64,000 nt of DNA from Lophium mytilinum. Lineage: Eukaryota > Ascomycota > Dothideomycetes > Mytilinidiales > Mytilinidiaceae. Shown in pieces: positions 9,467 through 19,846 of this stretch. Position numbers and translations under genes: made by a program. The stretch is taken from NCBI GenBank assembly GCA_010093605.1, contig MU004190.1:806001-870000 (forward strand), read 5' to 3'. The notes beneath the pieces were generated by a model. The model did not search any database. It was not told where the DNA came from and worked only from the letters and a program-made list of their open reading frames with translations. How positions within the stretch are numbered: the stretch's first letter is position 1; each line of letters opens with the position of its first letter.

Positions 9467-12400
9467 ATGAGAGTCCTCAACTGGTCTCTCGCTTTTGCTG
9501 TCGCCGCTGCCATACCGGCACTGGCGTCTACGAGCCACGATGGATCTTGCGGGAACGGCGTCTCATGTATGGGATCAAACTTCGGAAACTGCTGTGGTCC
9601 CGACAACAAGTGCGGCGCTTCTGTTGATTTCTGTGGTTATGGATGCCAGACAGACTTCGGATGGTGTGACGGAACCAAGGGAAGGACTTCTCCGGATCGA
9701 ACATGCGGTGGAGATACCGGTTATCATTGCAAGGGCTCTAGATGGGGTGACTGCTGCAGCGAGTACGGCTACTGGTATGTGAAGACACTCCAACTGATCA
9801 TGAGAAGAAGTATCGAGTGGCTGTGAGAGCTGACCCTTTCCAGTGGATCGAGCAGCGCCCACTGTGGTACAGGATGTAGAGGCGGTTTCGGCATGTGCCA
9901 CGGTTCCGATAACTCTACTACCTCGAACAGCACAGTCAACCACACGACCAGCAGAGTAGATCGGAGGGACTCCCTACCGACACATCTTCCCCTCTCATGC
10001 CCAGGCTCTAATGGGACAATATTCACCGCCGCCAGTGGAGAAGTATTCAGAGTCGAGTGTGCTATTGACCACTATGGCGGAAACATCGAAGGAGACCTCA
10101 TATACACCGAAAGCTTGGAGAAGTGCATTGCAAAGTGCGACTCCAAGAAAGGATGCGTCGATGTTTCGTGGATCAAGGAGTCTGATCAGGGCCCTTGCTA
10201 CTTGAAGAAGTCTCTCGGGGATGCTGTCACGGCTTCAGACGTCTGGGGGGCCGTGAAGGTATATCCTGTCACTGTTTCTCCATCAGTCACGTCGTATGCC
10301 CTGCCGACGCCCACTGGCCTCAAGTGCCCCGAGGCAAACAACACTATCTACCAAGCCGATTGTGGCGCTGAATACTTGGTCCAGTGCTCAACCGATCATG
10401 CCGGAGGCGACATCTCTGGAGGCCCAGTCTACGTGGACAGTCTTGGTGCATGTGTGGCAAAGTGTGCAAAGCACCCGAAGTGCGTAGATGTTTCCTGGGT
10501 TTCAGGGTCCCCCGATGGCCCTTGCTACTTGAAGAAGTCTATCGGAAGTGCCTTGTCACGGACGAATGTCCACGGAGCCAAGCTGATCTCGAGTTGCACC
10601 AAGTCGTCGGCGCTACCAACCATCACCTCGTTGTCTAGTACATCTCTGAGTTTGTCGGTATCATCAATCAGCCTTACAACGCTATCGGCCACAAGCTTGT
10701 CTGTGTCATCGATCAGTCTTTCCACACCATCTGCCACCACCCTGTCAGTGTCATCGCTCAGCCTGTCAACACCTTCGGCCACCAGTCTGTCTTCTATCAG
10801 CCTCTCCCTGTCATCTATCAGTATATCGACACCGTCCACTACTGTCTCCTCGATCAGCCTGTCTTCGATCAGTGTCTCCACTCCATCACTTTCTAGCTTG
10901 TCGGTGTCTTCATACAGCGTGTCAACTCCGTCGATCACGAGTCTATCATCTGCCAGCTTATCTGTGTCCTCTGTCAATGTGACAACACCTTCGATCACCA
11001 GCGTCTCGTCAATCAGCATATCTGTGTCCTCGGTCAATATTACGACACCTTCTATTACCAGTGTCTCGTCATTGAGCATCTCCGTGTCCTCGGCCAATAT
11101 TACAACCCCTTCGATCACTAGCGTCCCGTCCCTTACCGTATCCGAGATTTCAGTGAATGCTTCAACTGTTTCTCTCAATATCTCCACGGTTTCGCCTAGC
11201 TCCTCATCGGTCCCACTCAATACGTCTAGTATTTCGGTGTCTAGCGTCTCTTTGACCTCGTTGCTCACTCTTACTACGTCTGCAGTTGCGAACTCGTCAA
11301 GCCACGCGTCTTCAACGATTTCGAACAGTGCCAATCTGACCACATCGGCCGCGTCTTCAACGATCTCCAACAGTGCCAATTTGACAACGTCCGCTGCCTC
11401 GTCGGGATTCTCGAATAGTGCTAATCTGACCACCTCCGGTGCTTCTTCAACTATCACTAACAGTGCAAACCTCACATCTACCGTCAGCACCACGACAAAT
11501 GCGACAAGTACCAGCTCCAAAGCTTGCACCACTGCAGCAAGCCCTACCGCGTCTTGCGTTCCTTGTGACGGCCAAGGAGGAAGCCTGCCTTACTGCGGCG
11601 CCGACATCAGCACGGATTACTACAAGTTCACCCCTAAGACATGCAACACGGTCACCTACAACTTCGACATTACGAATACCACGTTGTCGCCCGATGGAAT
11701 GGAACGAATTGTGCTACTTGTGAACGGTCAAATGCCCGGTCCTACTATCGAAGCCAACTGGGGCGATACTATCGTCGTCACGGTCAACAACAAGCTCCAG
11801 AATAACGGCACCAGCATCCACTTCCACGGAGCGCGTCAAAATTACACAAACGAATACGACGGAGTTCCATCCATCACGCAGTGTCCGATCGCCCCGGGCG
11901 AGTCTATGACCTATACATTCATTGCTTCGAACTACGGTACTTCGTGGTATCACTCCCATTTCGCCATACAAGCCTGGGAAGGTGTCTTCGGACCGATGAT
12001 CATTCACGGCCCTACTTCACAGGATTTCGACGTTGATGCCGGTACTATCATGCTTCAAGACTGGACGCACGTGACGGTGGACTCCATGTACGACGCTGCG
12101 CAAGATGCTGTCAATGGTGGACCTCGCACTATGGACAATGGCCTTATTAATGGTGTGAATACTTGGGGAGCTGATGGCACGAGCAACCAGACTGGTTCAC
12201 GTTTCGAGTTGTCGACCAAGTTTGTCTCCGGCCAGAGTTACCTCCTTCGCATCGTCAACGTTGCCATCCAGTCTACCTACAAGTTTTACCTAGATGGCCA
12301 CTCGTTGACTGTCATATCCATGGACTATGTACCGATCACGCCCTACAAGACCGATATTTTGAACATCAACATTGGTAAGTCTTTACTTTTAAATGGACAG

Positions 12401-13305
12401 TACTAGGTCATAAGTCTGAACACACAGAACCCCAAGCAGTGGCTCATACTTATGGCCTGGCACTGGAACTCGATTCAGAGGCTGACAAATAATTAGGCCA
12501 ACGTTACATGGTCATTGTCGAAGCCGATCAGCCCGTTAATGACTACTGGATGAGATCGGACAACCAGAACGCGTGCGCTGCCACCACACAAGCTCTTGAC
12601 ATCAAGGGCATCGTTCGATACGATGGAAGCAATGGTACTACACCTACAACAACGGCCTACAACTACACCGGCGAATGCGTTGACGAGCCCTACGCAAGCT
12701 TAGTTCCGTACGTGTCTCTGGATGCGAGCGATGAAGACGAAGAAGATAAGTACGACGTCACGATCTCCGCCAACAGTGCCAACCTCTTCAAATGGTATCT
12801 GTCGGGCACGACCTTCCAATCCCAGTACGACAACCCAACACTCTACCAGTACTACCAGAACGGATCGGCCCCAACATACAGTGGGAACCTTATCTTAGAT
12901 GTTCCCAACGAGGGCGAATGGGTCTACATCATCATCGAGAGCGGCGTCGCCCTTCCGCATCCCATCCATTTGCACGGCCACGACTTCTTCGTCCTTGCTG
13001 AGGGCAACGGTACCTATGACGACAGCGTGGACCTGAAGCTGAGCAACCCTCCCCGCCGCGACACGGCTCTCCTGCCAGCCGCTGGCTACATCGTCCTCGC
13101 CTTCCAGACCGACAATCCAGGCGCCTGGCTCATGCATTGCCACATTGGCTGGCACACGTCCATGGGCTTCGCGCTGCAGTTCCTAGAGATGAAGTCCAAG
13201 ATCAAGGGCACGATCACCGACTCGTGCGTGCTAACCGGTACTTGCGACACTTGGAAGGACTATGCGGACGCGAATAATGTAGAAGTGGAGGATTCTGGTG
13301 TTTAA
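9467..13305 (+). CDS. Secreted chitin-binding, PAN-domain laccase fusion
   Basis: Exons 9467-9774, 9844-12374 and 12497-13305 encode 1215 residues. A signal peptide (1 to about 21) is followed by two hevein-like CBM18 modules (about 27-68 and 79-125), each with eight cysteines. Two PAN/Apple-like modules follow (about 155-240 and 262-350; each has VECAIDHYGG- or VQCSTDHAGG-like, CVDVSW and GPCYLKK segments). Then come a Ser/Thr-rich linker of about 320 residues and a complete multicopper oxidase (about 676-1215). Copper-ligand motifs are intact: HFHG (762), HSH (806), HPIHLHGHDF (1101) and HCHIGWH (1160). The protein ends in DSGV, like the C-terminal plug of ascomycete laccases. One exon runs unbroken from the first PAN module through the linker into the oxidase, so this is a true fusion. 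It probably oxidises phenolics while bound to chitin or cell wall. Confidence 0.9.
11309..11488 (+). repeat. Four 45-bp tandem repeats in laccase linker
   Basis: Four in-frame units starting at 11309, 11354, 11399 and 11444 encode variants of SSTISNSANLTTSAA. They lie at the end of the Ser/Thr-rich linker, whose earlier part (from about 10626) repeats SVSSISLSTPSAT-like units. The potential N-glycosylation sites and dense Ser/Thr suggest a glycosylated, extended spacer. The copies differ at several synonymous sites, so they are not freshly duplicated. Confidence 0.8.
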
Positions 13306-13472
13306 ATCCTTGAACGTTTCGGAGCGGGCGGGCGGAGCAATTTCCCTTGCAGTATCATTCCTAGAAAATTAAAAACTTAATGCCATAATAACATGGTGAG
13401 CGAAATGGGTGGGACTAGGGATGAAATAGATGGAGTCTGAGCCCTTGGAAGCGTTTTGCTGGGCTGTTGGGA

Positions 13473-13481
13473 TATATCCTT
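13473..13481. repeat. 9-bp target site duplication, left copy
   Basis: TATATCCTT directly precedes the left terminal inverted repeat and recurs at 17754-17762 directly after the right one. Confidence 0.85.
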
Positions 13482-13549
13482 CGGGCGGTCTCCGGGCAGG
13501 CCCCTTAAAAAGGCCCCTTCGTTACGTGCTCGCTAGCTTATTTTATAAA
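13482..13549 (+). repeat. Left terminal inverted repeat of transposon
   Basis: This begins CGGGCGGTCTCCGGGCAGGC and is the exact reverse complement of 17686-17753. It is GC-rich and still contains CpA, unlike the interior. Confidence 0.9.
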
Positions 13550-16500
13550 TATCACAATACTTACGGGCCTTACAGGCCTTATACGCAACACTAAAAAATT
13601 AATAACTCTATTAAATTTTGCGCGTTTCTTCTACTATATTACAGCCTTATTAAACACTATTAGATTATTATTTTTACGGGCGCGTTTTATTTCTAGGGCC
13701 TTATTAGGTCCCTAGAATAATGCCGGGCGCTTTAAATTTCTACCTATTTTTCTACCTCTTTTTCTACCTCTTTTTCTACTCCCTTTAGGACGACCTCTCT
13801 TAGCCTTTCTAGGAGGACTAGGACTATTATCTAGAATAGGCTTAGTATTAAGAATTAACTTATCTAAGCCCTTAATATTTACACGCTTATAGTTATATTA
13901 AATAGAGTTCCAGGGCGGCAGCCCTATACTCTTAGCATGCTAAGAAGCTAGTAGAGGTGGAATTAGCTATAAATTTAGGTATAGATCTCTATATAGCGTG
14001 CTATATATAATATTCTTATTATCTAGATTACTAAGAAATATATTCTTATTAATTTTAACGTCCTTCTTTAGTACCCCTACTTCTTTCTTATACCTTTTAG
14101 CGTGCTCTATAGGCTTCTTCTTCTTTTTATTCTTATTCTTATTACTACTACTCTTATTAATATTATTTAGCTTTTCTATAATACTAGCATTAAATTTTAT
14201 AAGGTTATATATTAGCTTAGTATTAATCTATAGAGTTCTTCTTTTTTTAGCCTAAGCCTCTTTCTATAAATAAGTATTAGTAGAACGCTTAGTAACCTCT
14301 ATACTAGTTAAAGCCCGCTTATTTATCTACCTGTATTATTTTCTATATTATAGCTAAGAAAGCCTTAATAGTATAATAGTAAATTCTATATTACTTTATA
14401 GTTAATAGAGCTTAGCCTTTCTCTCTAATTACTTTATAATCTTAGCCTCTAAGGCCTTAATTTATATAGTAATCTTAGCCGCGTTATTATCTAGAAGGCC
14501 TGCGTAGGCGTTAATAATATAGAGGGCTAAGTCTTATATTTTATTAAGCTTAAGAATATATTCTAATACTAAATTACTATAGAGAACTATGCCCTCTATA
14601 AAATAAGGCTACTAATCCTCTTAAACCTTATAGGCTAATATAATATACTAGCGGGGGTAAATATATTCTAAGGGAATAGGCGTGCCTATAAGAATTACAC
14701 GTAGAAGGTAATATGCGTATAGTAGGCTAAATTAACGCGGGTTATTATATATATAATAAGATAGAGTCTAATTCTTATTAGTATACCGCGTACGCTTTAA
14801 AAAAGGTAAGGCGTAAGCTTTACAGAGTAAATTAAATACCCGGAGGAGTGTAAAGTAAGTAATCTTTCTATTAATAGATGTAAAGAACGTTTAGTAATAA
14901 TTAAGAGTAATTTTCCTAGGTAGGGCGGTCTTATACTAATATTCTTCCTCTTTTAAATAGTATTCTAGAATATTAATCTACTCTTTTAATTTTCTTATAT
15001 ATCTATTAAGGCTTAGCTAGGGGTTTATAAAGTACTTTAAGGCTCTATTTATACCTTTAGAGTATATAGAGCTAGTAGCTTTAAGATTTAGAAGCTTTCT
15101 AGCGAGGTGTAAGTTAATAAAGTTAAATAAGAAAATAAGATAAGGCAGGCAGTATAATAGGTACGCCGGTGTAATATAATATATATAGGCTATATATAGG
15201 CTACTCTTATATATTTTTAGTTTATAGTAAGTATATAGGTAAAAACGGGTAGGCTATAGGGCCTTATATATAAGCTTGCACCTACCTATATATAAGATTA
15301 ATATAGAAGGCGTACTAAGTATACCTCTATATACTAAATCCTTATAATATACCTATCTTTAACACGCGCGGAGTATATAGATAATAAAAATAATAGAAAA
15401 ATTTAAAATAATAATAAAAGAAGCTCTAAAACTTACTAGATATAGACTATTATTAAGTACTCTTCTTTCTTTATATACGTGTTCTAGAACTAGGGCTTAT
15501 TAATTTTAAGAAGGTAATCTAAAACCGCTTAGTAATTTTTTTTAAGCTCTTCTTCTATCTTAGATTAAATATATAGCTAGAATATAGCCTTAGCTGCCTT
15601 TCTTTTAGACTAGGTATAGCTCTTGCCTTTATTAACGCTATTATTAATATACTTCTTTATTACCTTTACAGTATACTACTAATAAAGCTATAGAATAATA
15701 CTAATAAACTTACCCGCTAAAAGGGCAGCTCTTAGCCTCTTTCTAAAGTTAGCTATAATTACTTTAGGCCCGCGGTTCTCTTACTATATATTTCTATTAG
15801 CTATAGCTAATAGAAAGGCCTAGGAGGCCTTATCCTCCTTCTTTATAAGAGACTATATAGCCGGAAAGAAGTATCTAGTATTTATTACGCCTATAATAAG
15901 GCTAAGCTTTAGCTTTACCCTATTTATATTAAATATAGCGTCTATTTAATAATAGTAGTCTATAATAAAGCGCTTGCTAAGATTCTCTTAGCCTAGTAGC
16001 TAGAAGACTACTTACTTAAGATTGCGGGCAATATAGTAGCTAGTGCGCGGGTTAACTTTATAGAAGTAGTAAGAGTAATATTTAAAGCTATTTTTATAGA
16101 GAGATAGCTCTAAGGTAGAGAGGGCGTTCTACTTTATACGCGTATTATATAGAAGAGTACGCAGCTTATAAGCTATATTATAGTACTTTTTTTTAGATAT
16201 TTTTAATTTCTAGAGCCCTAGTTAACGCGCTATAGTTGCATAAGTCTCTTCTATACAGCGTAGCTTAATAGTATAGTAATAGGCCTTAATAGCCTTAGGC
16301 TAGCAATCTTAGTAAGTAATATAGGCTATTAAATTAGGTATTATTAAGTGCGCGGTATATAGAACCGCGCTATATTTATAGATATAATTAGGGTATATAA
16401 CTATAGAGATCTAGGTATAGTTCTTTAGGTTTTTATATAGCTTTTTATAGGCTATATAGACTACCTATAAGTAGTTAAATTATAATACTATAGTATTCTC

Positions 16501-17685
16501 TCTCTATCTACTACTAGGCCCCTTCTTCTTAAAGTCTATAAGCTTATAATAGTTCTAAGTATCCTTACTATAGTATTTATAAATAATATAAATATACTAT
16601 TTTTTAGTATCTTTCTATAGTAAGCTGCTATTATGTACGCCTAAAAACCCCTTAAAAAAGAAGTAATTAAGGTACCTCTTAATAGCCTTATCTAGCGTCT
16701 TATACGCCTTACTATTCTTTAGTTTATAGAGGTAGTAAGCCGGAATTTAATTAATTATCCCTTTAATAATAGGCACTAATTAGGGGTGTAATTAGGGGCT
16801 TAAAACCTATAAAGGGCGAGGCGCAGGGGGCGTTAAAGGGTTAGAATTAAGCTAGGGCTTATTAGAGAGTATATAGTAATATTCTAGGGCTATAGAAGTA
16901 TAGTAGTAAGAAGTTATATATATATAATATTCTTAGTAAGTAGGTAATAACTTAATAGAATCTAAAAGTAATAGAAACTTAGTAGAATACGCTAGTAGAC
17001 TACTTTTAGTATAATTTATAGGGGCTAGAGTCTTAAAAGGTATAGGACTAGAGCTCTAGATACTTAGCTAGTATAAAAGTATACTCTATGTAGGTATAAG
17101 AGGTATAAGAGGTATTAATTTAATTAGAATTAGCCTCTCTTTACGGCTAGGCGTATAGCTATAGGCCTAGCTATTTATATAAGTATATAATTAAGTAAAT
17201 TAAGTAGGCTGCAGGCGTAAAGGCTATATAAAATAGAAAGGCTATTAATAGAAAGACTATATATAGGCTAAGTATAGTAATAGAATAATATAAGGTAGTA
17301 GAGAAGGCCTTTTAATTAAGAATTTATATAAAGAAAGAGGGCTTTCTTTATTATCTAATAATAGATTAGATATTACGTATATAGAGAATAGATAGAAAAT
17401 AAAGATAGAAGAGAAAGAAGCTATTTAACGTTAAAATTAATAAAATTAGTAAGGATTTCTATATTAAATACACCTACACAGGCGCGTTAAGTGCGCGGTT
17501 CCCCGCTATTAATTAATAATATATTCTTGCTTCTATCTAAACCCTACGCGCTAGCTATAATGCATAGACACGTAGCTATTAATCTATTGCGTTAGATTCT
17601 AATTGCGATGAATATTAGTAGAGTTATAATTTTTTACGTGGGGGGCTACTAACGTGGTAGTATTAATTTTAAAGATTTTATGTTG

Positions 17686-17753
17686 TTTATAAAATAAGCT
17701 AGCGAGCACGTAACGAAGGGGCCTTTTTAAGGGGCCTGCCCGGAGACCGCCCG
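17686..17753 (-). repeat. Right terminal inverted repeat of transposon
   Basis: This is an exact reverse complement of the left repeat over 68 bp and ends in GACCGCCCG. Pairing stops where the AT-rich interior begins. Confidence 0.9.
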
Positions 17754-17762
17754 TATATCCTT
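17754..17762. repeat. 9-bp target site duplication, right copy
   Basis: TATATCCTT is identical to the left copy, which argues that neither flank has changed since insertion. Confidence 0.85.
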
Positions 17763-18081
17763 CTGAACCTTTTCTAGTGTAAATAATATGAACTAAAGCT
17801 TCGTGCTATTTTCTATATCTGTAACATGTTCCTAGCCTTGTTCATCTTCGAGGTCAACGCTGCTGTGACGAAGAGTTTCCAGACGTCGAGGTGATCACCC
17901 CTGAGTCGATCATCGCCCTGAGCGGGCAAGTGAATTGAACCCTGCCAAGCCAGCCCCATGCACGAGCCACGTGGTGAATTCAACCTCAGCCCCTTCCGTC
18001 TGACCATACGCACACCACAATACACCCACACTCCTTCCCTTCCCACTCTTTTCCAATACCAAGCATGCCCGTCCGCGCGTA

Positions 18082-19846
18082 ATGAATCGCCCCTTCACCA
18101 AAGCCGGGAACCCCTTCAAACCCGCCTTCTCTTACCTCTCCAAATCGAATTCCGACTCGCATCCAACCTCAAAACGCTCCGGACACCGCTCGCAAACCTC
18201 CCCACCGCCCAATGATCCAGCCGCCGACCTCGACTCCGACCTTGAAAACCAGAATCAGGGCGCCATGTCCCGCCATTCGTCTCACAGCTCGAGCCAATCC
18301 TTCTCTGGCCTCGCGCCTGGCCCTATACCCCTAATCGATATCTCGCGCTCCCCCTCGCCATACCCGCGGAGTCGTAGCGCAGCTCAGAGCGAAGATGAGG
18401 ATGACGATGACTTTGAGCCCGCGAGCTCGATACGGCCGCTCGTCGCGTCGGATATTGGCAGCGGAGGCCAAGGACGGGGGGGATGGAAAAGCATATTTAG
18501 AGCCGGGGGCTTGGGGGGTTTCTTCTTTGGGACGTGGATGGGATGGCAGGTTTATGTGGGGTTATTGGTCTTCTGGGTGGGGGGCTGTGGGTTTGGGTTG
18601 TTGCTGATGAATCGGTTTATCATGTTGAGTAAGTTGGGGAGCTTCATGCCCTTTGTCAATCGAGTTTTGGAGAGAACAGGGCTAATTTATATGCAGCTGG
18701 AGTGTACAAGTTTGTGTATCCGTTAACGGCAACATATCTACAGCTTCTCATCACGCATCTTCTCCTACTCGGATCGGCGAGCTTGAGCAGAGGCATTGCG
18801 CGGCCCCTAAGAAAGATTGGGCTGGGCGCTGCTGTTGCGCCTTCTTTGCCGGCCGCTCCACCGGGTGGTGGTAGATTCAGGGACTCGAACAAAAGCAGGA
18901 TACCTTTCATACAGTTCGGACGGTGGCTGTCCACTGGTACAGGGGGCATCGCAGGAGGAGGAATATTTGAATTCGATAGACAGATCGCGAAACAGGTGCT
19001 ACCATTAGCTGTGGTATATGTCGCCAAGGTTGTGCTGAGTAACCTGTCATTTGCGTAAGGCCCCCCCCCATTCTTCAGTCATGCTGCAAAATACTGACAA
19101 TAAGCTCTAGCTACGCTGTCCTCCCCATGTACCAAATCGCCCGAATTGGCGTCGTTCCCCTATCCCTCATAATCTCCGCCTTCCTCCAACGCGAGCAACA
19201 CTCCATCTCGACCCTCTCATCCTCCCTCGTCGCTACCCTCAATCTCCTCCTGGCCAGCATCCGCCCCGGCGTCCGCGTCACCTGGGAAAGCATCGTCGCC
19301 GGCGTCTTCTCCTCGTTTTTCGTAGCACTCTACCCCATCCTCCTCCTCCGCACCTACCGCGCCCTCGTCGCCGGGCTCGTCCCTCAAGGCGACATCCTGA
19401 CCGGCTACCCCTCCACCACCGCCGACGAATCCACCAGCAACCGTGAGGAAACCCGCGCCTACTGGCGCACCCTCCACTACACCTCTTTAACCGCCCTCGC
19501 CATCCTGACGCCCCTCGTCCTTCTCTCGGGCGAGGTCGGCAACATCCTGCACAACTGCTACATCCTCGACGTGCCCTTCTTCTGGCTGCTGGTCGTGTGC
19601 GGCGGCATCGGCAGCTGGGCCGTCTTCGCTTCCACGCTCTTACTGGCTAAAGCAACGAGTCCCCTCACCGCTACATTTGTTGCGATTCCGCGGTCGGCGT
19701 TCCAGCTGGTTGTGCTGAGCCACTTTAATATCCCGATTCATTCGTGGGTCGGTGTGGCGCTGTGTTGGGTTAGTAGCGTGTGGTTCCTTGTTGCGCGGAG
19801 GGATGAGGGCCGGACGCTGGATCGGCTGAGGTTGGAGGGGAGGTGA
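18082..19846 (+). CDS. DMT-superfamily TPT/nucleotide-sugar transporter-like protein
   Basis: Exons 18082-18628, 18697-19054 and 19111-19846 encode 546 residues. The first 150 or so residues are a Ser/Pro-rich, acidic, probably cytosolic tail. The rest is hydrophobic, with about ten membrane segments in the triose-phosphate/nucleotide-sugar translocator pattern: GVYKFVYPLTATYLQLL, LPLAVVYVAKVVLSNLSFAY, MYQIARIGVVPLSLI, LLASIRPGVRVTWESIVAGV and SPLTATFVAIPRSAFQLVV. Proteins of this family exchange phosphorylated or nucleotide sugars across Golgi or ER membranes; the substrate here is unknown. The start is the first ATG of the open frame and lies 320 bp after the transposon target duplication, so the insertion may have displaced upstream control DNA. 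The second intron contains a run of nine C. Confidence 0.85.

Larger units (their letters stand above)
13482..17753. mobile_element. RIP-mutated Mutator-like (Hop-type) DNA transposon
   Basis: The 4272 bp element has perfect 68 bp terminal inverted repeats and a 9 bp target duplication, the combination expected of Mutator-like elements such as fungal Hop. The interior is extremely AT-rich and nearly free of CpA/TpG. Transposase traces read on the minus strand: SKGINRALKYFI near 15030-15075, GTPIPLEYIYPR near 14645-14680, and a basic AT-hook-like KRGRPKGS tail near 13783-13806. In the middle trace a Tyr stands where this family type would be expected to have His, fitting CAC to TAC mutation. 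Many stops interrupt the frame, so it is not autonomous. It sits between the laccase 3' flank and the sugar transporter promoter. Confidence 0.85.

Noticed and set aside
10525-11532. 335-codon frame on the minus strand
   Set aside because: It is the antisense of the Ser/Thr-rich laccase linker; its Asp/Glu/Val-rich composition is a direct consequence of the repeated Ser codons.
13998-14255. 85-codon Leu/Phe-rich frame inside the transposon
   Set aside because: Product of extreme AT content; the transposase traces lie on the other strand.
13482-17753. hAT-type transposon
   Set aside because: hAT elements make 8 bp duplications and have short terminal repeats; here they are 9 bp and 68 bp, and transposase traces look Mutator-like.
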